Of a stretch of DNA of 64,000 nt, positions 21,659-31,732 are shown one piece after another. A program made the translations under genes and the position numbers. The notes below the pieces were generated by a model, which saw only the letters and a list, made by a program, of their open reading frames with translations, did no database searches and was not told the DNA's origin. Each line of letters opens with the position of its first letter. Positions within the stretch are counted from its first letter, which is position 1. Origin of the DNA: Gari tellinella (lineage: Eukaryota > Mollusca > Bivalvia > Cardiida > Psammobiidae); NCBI GenBank assembly GCA_922989275.2, contig OV277866.1:32567246-32631245 (forward strand), read 5' to 3'.

Positions 21659-21838
21659 ACAATAGATATGCTATTTTACCCAATAACGCGTTTGTGCTAA
21701 AAACCCTTATACCCCGTGCAAACCGTTTTGTGCCAGATCAGACGCAAGGTTACATCTTCAACCCTTTGTCAAAGCTAAAGTTTTCTCCATTTTATTTTAT
21801 TACGTTTGCGTTTAGTGAAAGAAGACGGTCTTCTCCAC
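21659..21838 (+). mobile_element. Degenerate family A2 copy
   Basis: CCAATAACGCGTTTGTGC, CCAGATCAGACGCAAGG, TACGTTTGCGTTTAG and CGGTCTTCTCCAC keep the family order. The hairpin right arm is gone. Confidence 0.6.
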
Positions 21839-21844
21839 AGTATA

Positions 21845-22370
21845 TACTCAGCCAAAAATGAAAGTACCCATTTTTTCATTTACTTCACATTAAGTAAATT
21901 TTCAAGCTCCTTATCTCATAAGGTATCTTATCAACTCCATTTTTGTTCGAGATTTCAAGGGCTCATACGTTCAACAATGTTTTACAGTAAAAAACATTCA
22001 TAGTTCACTGTTATATTTCAAATAAAAGGGAGGTAATTTGATATTTTAAGACATTTTAGTCTTAATTAGACCATGAATATTGTGATGAAAGAAAGTCTTA
22101 TGTGATTGTATTTTCTTTGCGCAAAAGTTCTAGCTGCTGAAAATGAGCACCATCGTTTCTCTTCTATAGAAAATAAATCTAAGCAAAATACTGTTTTCAG
22201 AAAAAAGAGTTTCAGACCTTTTAATTTCAATACAAAGTGCAAGTTATTTAGCCATAACTATTCAATGCTGACTGCCAATTTCTATAAAACAAATTTTAAA
22301 TACAGTTTATGTATGAGACCGGCTGATAATTTAGAAAACAAAAGTGGGTACTTTGTTTTTTGGCTGAGTA
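21845..22370. mobile_element. TA-flanked MITE with CTCAGCCAAAAA ends (about 530 bp)
   Basis: Left TATACTCAGCCAAAAATG and AAAGTACCCA, right GTGGGTACTTTG and TTTTGGCTGAGTATA, are inverted repeats with TA at the borders, a Tc1/mariner-type layout. The open frames inside are short and unrecognised. Confidence 0.65.
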
Positions 22371-22374
22371 TAGA

Positions 22375-22875
22375 TATGAAGTGGTTATATTAGCTACCTG
22401 TCAAAACGCTTTACTCTGTGCGGAGATTGTATTAGAGGGAAGTCATGTTTACCTAATGGAGTGAGATTATCATGATGATCGACTAAATGCTTTTTTAGGT
22501 TTTCATAAAAAGCTATTAAGGTAATTGTACTTATATATTGAATTTTTATGTGGCATCAGTTTAACCTGTCTTAAGCGACGTACAAAAGAAGTAAAAAAAT
22601 AAAAAAAAAAGTTGTGCTTAATGCATGACAAAGGGTAATGGATAAAACTCCCATGTTTTAAGCCGACATCCGATTTTCAATACAAACAAACAGCAATTAT
22701 TAATTGGAGCGTCATTAAAGATAGGTTTTCTATTGTATTGACTATACATTGTACTTTTATTTGATCTCTTTGCATGCGCGGTAATATTTTCGCTGATAGC
22801 CAATAGCGTCTGCTACTGTTCTAAGAATAGAATTTTCAACCAAAATAAAATCGAAACAGGATCAGAGAGTCAATA
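22375..22875. other. Unassigned AT-rich interval
   Basis: No gene or repeat recognised. Confidence 0.5.
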
Positions 22876-22879
22876 TGGT

Positions 22880-23070
22880 TGAAGGTGTTAACAATTACGA
22901 TATATTCGATCGTAACCATAAGCGGTGCATATCCTATAGTCAGAGGATCCCTTTAGTAGCCCTCTGATTAGGGTCTGCACGGTCAACATAGGACAAGTGT
23001 ACCTTTCATAGGTACACTGTTATTAAATGACGAGTATACTCGTACTCGTCGATATTGTTGAAGGAGTTGT
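22880..23070 (+). mobile_element. Degenerate family D right half
   Basis: GTCAGAGGATCCC, AGCCCTCTGATTAGGGTCTG, CATAGGACAAGTGTACC and the expected GACGAGTATACTCG segment. Confidence 0.6.
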
Positions 23071-24540
23071 GCAATTCTACCATTTTCTTATTCTATCATG
23101 GTATACTATAATATTATACTCTTTATCATTACAACCATATTTATATATAATAAATAAACAGCCTTGTAGAAATAATAGTACACATACACTTTCAATAATT
23201 ATCATGTTCATCCTCATGAAAGAGGATAACATCGCTATTATTTCTACAATGCTATTTATTTTATACTAAACGCGGATCTTGAATGGTGCCATTGTGCCGG
23301 TGCCTGGCTGGTGGATCTTGGTGGTAGGGAACTAGGAACTGTCCCTGATCTCTTTGAAACCAGTCGGGTGCGGGTCTGTGGTATCATTTTAGGACAATGT
23401 ATTGTACAAAATATGGCTAAGAGTAGTAATGTAGATGTAGTGAGGTTTTTGTTACATACGGTTATATTATTATTGTAGCGTGACTGTGAATCTATGTATA
23501 TTATGTTTTGTGTGACGATGTACTATGTAAGTTATATAGCGTGACTGTGAAACTATCGGCAAAATAACAATTATGGGTCCATTAGAGTTGTTGTCATGTT
23601 ACACACCCATAAATACTGACTGTTGCTGTTTACAATTGTAATTGTGTATTTAGATGATACCTACGGGTCCATTGTCAATGCCCAAAATTAATGAAACCAT
23701 AGGTATAATTGTGTTGTGAAAAAACCAACATTAAAGTGTTTATCGTTTAGGCCATTTTGCAATTTTATGCTGTTTCACTTGAAAATTAAGTAAGTTTGTA
23801 TAGTGTTTCATAGAGAGACTTTTAAAAAGAGTGTATTGTATTATACCCTTGTTTTAAGTCAAGTCTTTACTCTTTTAGCTGCTGGTTCAATTATAGCGAT
23901 ACCTTTGGTACTACCAAAATAATGCTGGGTTAAACTAAATGAGCACTTTGTTATGTGTTTTTGTTTTTCAACCCCCATGTGCTTTTAAATATTCCTGTAT
24001 CAAAAATTGTATAAAGAAAAAAGCTAAAAATCAGTTTATTTTTATCTTATGATCTGACATTGACCATTCCACAAATATGTTTTACAAGTTCCATACTCCA
24101 GGAATAATGCCAATCAGCTGAAGTTCCAGAAATAAATTCAGCCAACTTTCTGTAGAGTCTGTGACACATATCCTGTACTGCTATATAAAGATAAATCTTT
24201 AAATTCTATACATTATGTAAAGGGCCTACTCTACTAGACTCAGATTTTTCAAGTTATATATCATTTTCAATATGATAAGATGCAATATTTTAAAAAGAAG
24301 TGAAAATGAAGAGTCTGTGACACAAGTAGAGTCTGTGACATTTAATAGTAGTGATTCATTTTTTAGCAGCTTTCTGTTATTTAAATGTTTTCTACACCTT
24401 TTGCATAATTATTATGTACTATATCACACATATTGACACCAAAAGTTATGACATCAGTGTGTGATGATGATATCATACATTTTATGTTGATGATGTCATC
24501 AGTTCGGCCTGCCATTTACATTATCATTCTGTTGCGTTTT
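23071..24540. other. Unassigned AT-rich interval
   Basis: No gene recognised. TAGCGTGACTGTGAA occurs twice (about 23477 and 23538) and AGAGTCTGTGACA three times (about 24152-24340). Confidence 0.5.
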
Positions 24541-24543
24541 TTA

Positions 24544-24789
24544 CAGTGGAGAATGTGTTATTCTTTCCCAATAAACGCGTTTACGCTAAAACTATTATTT
24601 GCGGTGCAAACAGTTTGGAGCCAGATCAGACACCGGGTAACCCGGCGTCTGATCAGGCTCCATACTGTTTGCCTATAAGATAAACATGAATTATCAGAAT
24701 TGTCCAAAAGTTGTTCTTTTCTACGTTTTAGTGCTTTGCGTTTGCGTGCGTTTGCGTTTAAACGGGAAAGAATAACAGATTCTCCACTG
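24544..24789 (+). mobile_element. Family A MITE, full length (246 bp)
   Basis: TA-flanked. Ends CAGTGGAGAATGTG and CAGATTCTCCACTG; the left hairpin arm has GACACCGGG. Confidence 0.92.
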
Positions 24790-25147
24790 TATCATCAACA
24801 TAGATAATATACAACGTCCATGTGGCCTGTATTATTATAAAATATTGATTATTAAGTATTTTATGCAGATCTAAGTAATTCATGCCTATTATTTTTTGTC
24901 ACATGCATTACAGAAAAATTGATAGAATTAACTTTTAAAGAAAAGAAAAACAATGCAATAAAATGGTGTACAGTATGGGACAAAAGTCAATGCTATAGAT
25001 GCTGAAATTTCTTCATCTTCGAAAAACATGACTTGGTTTCAAAATCAAAGCTGTTTCGAAAAGTTGATATTTTGACAAAATTAAACACTTCTGGACCTCT
25101 GATTGTGAATTTGCCGTATGTATTATGTTTTTTGTGACGAATGTACT

Positions 25148-25394
25148 ACAGTGGAGAATCTGTTATTCTTTCCCAATAAACGCGTTTACGCTAAAACTAT
25201 TATTTGCGGTGCAAACAGTTTGGAGCCAGATCAGACGCCGGGTAACCCGGCGTCTGATCAGGCTCCAAACTGTTTGCCACCATGATAAACAAGAATTATC
25301 AGAATTGTCAAAAAGTTGTACTTTTCTACGTTTTAGTGTTTTGCGTTTGCGTACGTTTGCGTTTAAACGGGAAAGAATAACAGATTCTCCACTG
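25148..25394 (+). mobile_element. Family A MITE, full length (247 bp)
   Basis: TA-flanked, CAGTGGAGAATCTG ends, intact type I hairpin. Only 358 bp downstream of another copy in the same orientation. Confidence 0.92.
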
Positions 25395-25636
25395 TATGTA
25401 CACGTCAATAATAACATTTGTTCTGTTCTGTCAAATATTTTTGGTTTTTACGTGACGTTTAATCTGGATCCAAACTGTACAACTAATCACCATTTTGTCG
25501 CTAGGGCAAAAAAGTTGACAAAAGTTGTTATGTGATGCGTCACTTACACAAATATTCCGGAAAATACCAACACAACAGACCCGACACTCTACTACAATAT
25601 TAGAACATATTGCTCTCTAAGTCTACACCGTTTGTA

Positions 25637-25830
25637 AGTTAAATATATCTATTACCACCACTAAAAGGAAGGCTAAATGAATGAAAACAAGACTAAAGCA
25701 AGGTGAACGTAAAAACAGGAAACTTCTCAAAGAGCTTTCTGTTTTACGTTCACCTTGCTTTAAACATTCACTTGCCTTAAACACATGAGAATTGACACAA
25801 TTTAATGGTCGTAATAGAGAAGTTTTACTG
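25637..25830. mobile_element. Family B MITE (pogo-like TA family) with type II hairpin
   Basis: Ends AGTTAAATATATCTATTACC and the inverse of CAGTAAAACTTCTCTATTAC. Central hairpin AAGCAAGGTGAACGTAAAAA with AAGAGCTTTC core, related to the module of family C. Confidence 0.7.
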
Positions 25831-25924
25831 TGGCGCATTATAGTCTGTCTTCAACATATCGAAGATCGGTTTGCTTCATATAAGAATGTTTAAACATTAT
25901 TATTAACCATTTTTGTTTTTCAGA

Positions 25925-26056
25925 CATTAAAAAAGGCCCGGAAACACAATGGGACTTTCAGGCGCATCCTGCTTTACTGTCAGTCTGTTAAAAGCTACCA
26001 TCTGCTAGAATAAAATAACTATTTCTTATGATGCATATTCATAAGAACGGGTTAAA
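25925..26056. mobile_element. Family C fragment
   Basis: Right hairpin arm (CATCCTGCTTTACTGTCAG), AGCTACCATCTGCTAGAATA and ATGATGCATATTCATAA. Confidence 0.55.
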
Positions 26057-26180
26057 ACGCGATATTCGTGTACGTTTGTGTTCAAAGCCATCTTTTCAAA
26101 ACAATATGTCACACCATTCACAGCCATGCCCTTCATAAAAAATAAACGTTTACATAAACAGACATCAGAATATTTCCGGA

Positions 26181-26198
26181 GGGGGGGGGGGGGGGGGG
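26181..26198 (+). repeat. Poly-G run (18 bases)
   Basis: Eighteen consecutive G, preceded by TTTCCGGA. Length may be uncertain in the assembly. Confidence 0.9.
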
Positions 26199-26199
26199 A

Positions 26200-26268
26200 T
26201 CCGTAGGTCCGGAGAAATGAAGAAAAATCCGAAATTTTCGGAAAACCAGGGGGAAATTGCAGCCCATC
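26200..26268. mobile_element. Worn family H end
   Basis: TCCGGAGAAATGAAGAAAAA, AAATTTTCGGAAAA and ATTGCAGCCC follow the inner-to-outer order of family H ends. Confidence 0.45.
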
Positions 26269-26562
26269 AAAACTGTTTGCAAATTCAAGTAAAGTCGCGC
26301 CTAGCAGCGACATGAGCGATGGGTCAAAAACTTAATACCTGTATTTGTTTCTGTTTGTATTTGTTTCGGGTAAACAGCACATAAACTGCTGGCGTATATT
26401 TTGTTAAAAATATGGGTGTCTTTTCAAGGAACTTACATCCAGATTCAGTTTGGCTTTAACAGTTTTATGGTGTTTTTGGATTTTTCTCCCTTTTTGTAAA
26501 TGGATGTTTCAGATTCTAGGCACGCCTCGCCTAGCAAACGACATTTAGGTATGACCATTCTA

Positions 26563-26735
26563 CTTTAATAATAATAATAATAATAATAATAATATAATAA
26601 TAACGACTTTATTTCATGATTACATATTTGGTATCGAACAAACAAACCAATTTTCAATATGGTCCACAAACAACATTAACATATATACAACACGAAGGAA
26701 CACAATTACAAATCAGTATTTTTTTTTAAACTTTT
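26563..26735 (-). mobile_element. Non-LTR retroelement 3' tail, reverse orientation
   Basis: (AAT)n then AACGACTTTATTTCATGA; inverted, this is TCATGAAATAAAGTCGTT plus (ATT)n, like the tails at 5680 and 30455. Confidence 0.55.
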
Positions 26736-26739
26736 GCAA

Positions 26740-26812
26740 ACAGAGTGGACCCTGAAAAGACAGTTCCTGTAGGAGCTCTCCACAGGGACTACTCTGTTTA
26801 CTTAAAGAATTT
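26740..26812. repeat. Degenerate family D-type hairpin
   Basis: CAAACAGAGTGGACCCTGAA, GTTCCTGTAGGAGC, and ACTACTCTGTTTAC. Confidence 0.55.
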
Positions 26813-27002
26813 TAAAGATTAAAAGCTGAAAATAGTAATGCATAGGTGTCATTCTGAGAATTCAAGATTTGTTATCTATACATGAATATTGAATAGGTAG
26901 AGGCAATATAAAGCCCAAACAAAACGATGATTTAACAAATAGCAAAGATCTAGATCAATGCAATTTCATAACAAACGGGAAGGAATATACCAAAGATACT
27001 TC

Positions 27003-27165
27003 AAACCCTTTACTCCATGGTATATTTCTACTATTTAAGAAAGGTGACCACTTAAACCAGGTTAAAAGTAAACCAAAATGAGCCTAAATGAGCACTCCGC
27101 TTCACTTTAAACCCGCTTCAAGTTACCATCTACTAGAGAACATTTTTCATGAAACATATCTATGT
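27003..27165. mobile_element. Family C fragment
   Basis: CCCTTTACTCCATGG, GTGACCACTTAAACCAGGTT and the right arm ending AAGTTACCATCTACTAGAG. The stem is eroded. Confidence 0.55.
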
Positions 27166-27462
27166 AGTAACTTTGGTGAATTATCTAAGAGAAAATTTGG
27201 CAGACGAGACATCATGCAGTGGGCATTCATTTTTCACGGCACCTGGCAACGTGCTACATCTTTACTACAATGAAAACCAGCCTTTAGGAAGTAAGTATCT
27301 TTCAAAAGAAGGATTGTCTTCGTGGTTAAGTGTAGATGGTTTCTTAAATCTAGACTTTACTTTCATCTTAATTTTAGTGCTTTACATTCATCTTGACCTC
27401 AGCTGCCATCTTTCGTTAACTGCATTACTGAGTTGTCCCTTAAGTGGTCGTGACAGAGGGAA

Positions 27463-27697
27463 CAGGGCTGCCATAAGTTGACATGAAAAATCCTAAGATT
27501 TCCAAATTTGCATTTTTTCAAGTGCGATTTTACGAATCGTACCTTTATCCCATCGTCTGTTTCTAGTTTTTTTTTACACGTGACTGCTTAAAGCAGGCTT
27601 AAAGGAAAGCAGAACGCGCCTTAAGGCGCATTCTGCTTTACTTTCAGCCTGCTTTAAGCCGAAGAATTAGGAAAAATCCGGAGAAATGGCAGCCCTG
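27463..27697. mobile_element. Family H MITE with intact type II hairpin
   Basis: Ends CAGGGCTGCCATAAG and GAAATGGCAGCCCTG. Flanks AGGGAA and AGGAAA match 5 of 6. The centre at about 27587-27659 is a long stem around GCGCCTTAAGGCGC with TTAAAGCAGGC outer arms, the family C module. Confidence 0.75.
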
Positions 27698-27861
27698 AGG
27701 AAATCTTTTGTTTATGTTTTGTTTAACACCATGTCAACCGTTGTTATCTATTTGCCCGACAAATGTATCGTCTGTTTAAAAAATATCCTCTATAGTTAAT
27801 TTTCAAAATTAATAATATTAATTTGGCATTTTGATTGAAGGAAAATGGACACGAGAGTAGA

Positions 27862-27942
27862 ACAGGTTAGGGTTCAGATCAGACGCCGAGTTACTGAGTG
27901 GCTGGTCTGTAGACACATGCTTTTGATTCAAGCTGTTTGAAC
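27862..27942. repeat. Degenerate type I hairpin
   Basis: GGTTCAGATCAGACGCCGAG on the left; GATTCAAGCTGTTTG on the right; unrelated middle. Confidence 0.5.
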
Positions 27943-28008
27943 GTGTCAGTAGTGTCGCCAAATTTGCTGTGATAGATTTAAGCACCGGCTAAACACTTGC
28001 ACATATTT

Positions 28009-28034
28009 ATTGCACGGCGCGTCCACGCGCCGTG
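28009..28034. repeat. Perfect short hairpin TGCACGGCGCGT/ACGCGCCGTGCA
   Basis: Twelve-base GC-rich arms around CC in an AT-rich region. The left arm with its flank (TTATTGCACGGCGCGTCCA) recurs once at about 28821-28839. Confidence 0.8.
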
Positions 28035-28039
28035 CACTT

Positions 28040-29335
28040 TGTATTCGTTCGTGGTTGCTAGGCATGGGTGTCGCCATATTGGCAAAAGCTATCATTCGGA
28101 ACCCTCGATTTTTATCTATCAAGTGGTTATTTTGAGCATTCGAAAGCACTAGGCTATTCAGTCCGAAGGGGTTGTCGTTTACGAACTTTAGTGTTCTTTT
28201 TGCGAATTTTATTGCAGTTTAAAAAAGAATCAGAATGTCCTGCAGTTACTCTATTGTAACGAAATTGAAGGCTGCTACAAAACAAAACATAAATAATCGA
28301 AATTCAATCGGTATTTTTGAGTTTCTGGTTTTCTTATAATACTATTGGGCGGAAGCGAGTGAAAATCCTCCTTTCTGCATCGCATAAGCCATTTTGATAA
28401 AATCGTAGGATGTGATGAATAAATCGAATGGATAAACACTCACTGACTGTTACTTATTTCCGATATCCTCCGGGGATGGACAAGCACATACAGAATACTA
28501 CGAATATTATCAAAATGCGATTTCTAAACAACAAGTATGGCTACTTTTTGTAGATTGTATACGTAGATTTCTCTATTGATTTAGTTTAGTTTCGGAAATG
28601 ATGCAATTAAATTTTCTCCCTTCGATTTCTCGTCGTTACATTATTACAATCGAACCTGGATATCACGAACTCAGCACGAAATTTCCCGCATTTCTACAGT
28701 TTAAAATCATCATTTTTAGTTTGATTCAGTTCCTTAAACGTGGATAGGACAGCATTGTTTTCACGTAGATCTAGACTAGGCTTATTTATACATACTTTTT
28801 TAAAACGGAACGGGACAGGTTATTGCACGGCGCGTCCAATGTAGTTATCGTGTTAGTTCGACATGTTCCGTGTACGGTTGAACACATTCGGTACTTTAGA
28901 CATATATCGACACGGAACGTATCGGAAATAAACGGAAACTAACGAGAGTTTGGCCAGGTTAAAAATAGCTCATTCTATGTATATAGTTTCAATTACTGAC
29001 ATACCTACATGTATCTGTATTCATTTACCTAACACGGGACACACACTTTTTAGGCAAAAATTATTCTTTTTTTCAGGGAATAATATAAGTTCAGCACGGT
29101 ATGTGTTGGGGATCCACTGTGTCCCTACCCTGTTCGCTATGTGTACAGCCCGTCTTCGTACACAGGCTTTTTTTCCATCGTTCTTCATTCGTGATAATAT
29201 CATATGCAGCTAGAAAGCTAGATCTAGATCTACATGTGGAAAACAAGTCGTTGAAGAGTAGAGAAATATGAGTTGTAAGTTTCAAAACCTACTGTTACAT
29301 GTACTTATAGTTTTGGTCTCACCAATGGGACAACT
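28040..29335. other. Unassigned interval
   Basis: No gene or repeat family recognised apart from the repeated TTATTGCACGGCGCGTCCA near 28821. Short open frames lack recognisable domains. Confidence 0.5.
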
Positions 29336-29339
29336 CATT

Positions 29340-29930
29340 TACGAAATGACAAACAATGTACACCTTGATCAGAGGGTTATTGTGGAAGCCCCCTGATCTA
29401 AGTCCACACTGTTTACATCTGACAAATGTACTCTTGCAACGAAGTAAAATCTTATATACAAACAGTGCAAACACTGACCAGAGGGCTCTTATTGAACTCA
29501 TCTGACTCAGCCTGTGAGACTGAGCTGAGTCTACATCAGATTTGCACACTGAGGACAAATGTACTCTCCACGGGTACACTTCGTAAATACGTGTTAACAT
29601 ATTTTGTCTATACAGTTCAGTTTTCCCCTGAAACTTCTTGCAAAACTTGCGATAAAATAAGAAAAACAAAAACAACAGAAACAGTGCACACACTGACCAG
29701 CTCTTGCGAGAACCATCTGACTTGGGTCGACAGTTTTACGATTTAAGGGATAAGTGTATAATCATCACACGTACACTGTTTGTGGATATGTATAATCTAA
29801 ATATGTTCTATGTAGTGAAGTTGTTCCTCGAAACATCTTGCAATGATTATATCTACTTTCAATTAATTAAAAACACAAGCAGTACATATTCTGATCAGCT
29901 GAGGATGGGACTGATTTTCCGTATATGTTA
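29340..29930. repeat. Cluster of four decayed family D-type hairpin units
   Basis: Units near 29350, 29460, 29680 and 29875 each start with ACAAACA- or CAGTG-type words, followed by CTGATCAGAGG or CTGACCAG variants; the first three are followed by ACAAATGTACTC- or GATAAGTGTATA-type words. Confidence 0.5.
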
Positions 29931-30304
29931 AAAATAACACTTAAAAATAACTTCCTGTAAAAAATCCCACCACAAGTTAAAAATAACATTACATAAAAGA
30001 TCTAGACTAGTGTTTAGTTGTTACTGTATTTGGTTCATACGCCTATAGAGGATAATTTTGCTTTCATCTGTGTGTTGTACATAATGTATTTTTGTAAGAT
30101 AAAGTTCATATTAATTTCTTGAAATATGCTGTGGTCACTTGAAATTTTTGAGTTATGTTTTTGTCAGACAGTTGGAATTTACTATGGTAGATTTAATCAG
30201 GGATCTTAAAATTAAAAATCTTGATTTTATGCAGATTGATCTATCTAGATTTATTTCGAAATACTCAAGTTGCCTGTTTCTAGTTTTAAGTTACTTAAGT
30301 TTAA

Positions 30305-30619
30305 CCCATAACCCCATAAATACGGCCTTTTACGCCTTTAAATAATTTCTCTATTGAAGAAAATTGTTCGACTTTATGTAGTAATGAAATATGTGCTATA
30401 AAAATATGTTCTATATCCTCGAAGATTGCAGCTTATGGCACATTCTGCTTTACTGTTTGAGGGCCACAAGGGAGATTAGTTGCTTGTGTGTTCTAATTGC
30501 GTTACCCTCTTGAAATAAAGTCTTTATTATTATGTTTATAATTATTATTATTATTACTTTCAACCTGCTTTAAGTGGCCACCTATTTTCAATACTAGAAA
30601 CAGGCTATGGGGTAACTTG
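30305..30619. mobile_element. Family C MITE interrupted by a LINE tail
   Basis: TTAA at 30301-30304 and 30620-30623. The family C sequence runs to CATTCTGCTTTACT, breaks, and resumes at TTTCAACCTGCTTTAAG after the insert at 30455-30557. Confidence 0.75.
30455..30557 (+). mobile_element. Non-LTR retroelement 3' tail inserted in family C
   Basis: GTTTGAGGGCCACAAGGGAG ... TCTTGAAATAAAGTC and (TTA)n, the same end as at 5680-5803. Its target is the right stem of a type II hairpin. Confidence 0.65.
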
Positions 30620-30626
30620 TTAAGGT

Positions 30627-30876
30627 ACTTGAAGCAGGATGAAAGTAAAGCTGAATATGCCATAATTAAGGCACATTCTGCTTTATTGTCAGCCTTCTTT
30701 AAGGCACGGAGTAATAAGAGCTGTTATTACTCCGTGTTTAAGGTAATATCTTGTTGAAATAGAAAGTGTAACTTTCTTATGGTGCTTAATAATTAGGCTA
30801 TTCATGGCTGTATAATGTGGAATTATTTTCTTCACCGGAGGGACAAATTAAAGGTGTAAAAGGCATATTTATGGGG
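30627..30876. mobile_element. Family C copy containing a small hairpin insert
   Basis: ACTTGAAGCAGGATGAAAG ... GCACATTCTGCTTTATTG, then TTCTTCACCGGAGGGAC and ATATTTATGGGG up to TTAA (30877-30880). A 32-bp hairpin interrupts it at 30705. Confidence 0.65.
30705..30736. mobile_element. Bare 32-bp hairpin flanked by 7-bp direct repeat TTTAAGG
   Basis: CACGGAGTAATAAGAG and CTGTTATTACTCCGTG are complementary in 15 of 16 positions. TTTAAGG precedes (30698-30704) and follows (30737-30743). Other family C copies read straight through CTTTAAG into CTACCA at this point, so they show the empty site. Confidence 0.7.
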
Positions 30877-30904
30877 TTAAGTATCGACAGTATTTTCTTC
30901 CAGT

Positions 30905-31300
30905 TTCAAGATGTCATATAACTGGTTCAAAACTGCGCCTCAGTTATTTTGTACTTTGTTTTTATAACAACTTAAAACTTCTAGCTCATTTACATATTTC
31001 AGCTGATTCATCTGCACGTTCACTGCTAAAAACTTGTAAAATAACTGCTTAAAAATTGCCTTTTACTGGCTCTGAAACACACTTTTTTAAGAAGATTGAC
31101 CAGTTATTTGCAGTTTGATATAACTGGTAGAAACTGGTAACGCCATGCCCTGCAGTTGTTTTGTAGTTTTTTAAAACTGCTTAAACTGCTAGCTCATTTG
31201 CATATTTCGGCTCATTTCATTGCATTATCACTGCTAAAACATGGTTTAAAAACCTGCAAGCTAACTGTCTTTTACTGGTTAAAAACAAAACACCTACTAA
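30905..31300. repeat. Diverged tandem duplication, about 204-bp unit
   Basis: ATATAACTGGT, GCTAGCTCATTTGCATATTT-type and CACTGCTAAAA words recur in the same order about 204 bp apart. Confidence 0.6.
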
Positions 31301-31732
31301 TTCTCTACAAGCTAACTGCCTTCTTTTTTCCTAAGGGGGCCAACTAAAGGTAAATGTCCAAACAAAATCTTGCGTGAAAGTTGCGAGATTTGAAAACTGA
31401 TTCTTACACAAATGGTCCAATGATTAACTTTTACAAGCTTTCACAAACAAGTTCTCAACTTAAAAAACATGGCTGCCTGTGGGTCGGCCAGTTTTCCTTA
31501 TAAAGGAATATATGGACAAACGTATGTTAAAAAGCAACACACGTTACAATCTTATTTAAAACTACTGGCACAATTTGAAAATGTCTTGACATGATCCATG
31601 GCATCCCGCTTCTAAATAAGTAAAATTCCTATCTAAGCTTTGAAAAATTGCCGCAGATAGATGGGACTTGTATTTCTTATATGGTTAAAGGTTAAACTTA
31701 ATTAAAAACGCCAATATGTGTTTGCTATATTA

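Noticed and set aside
21806..22393. Two short plus-strand frames
   Set aside because: They span the ends of a TA-flanked MITE and have no recognisable domain.
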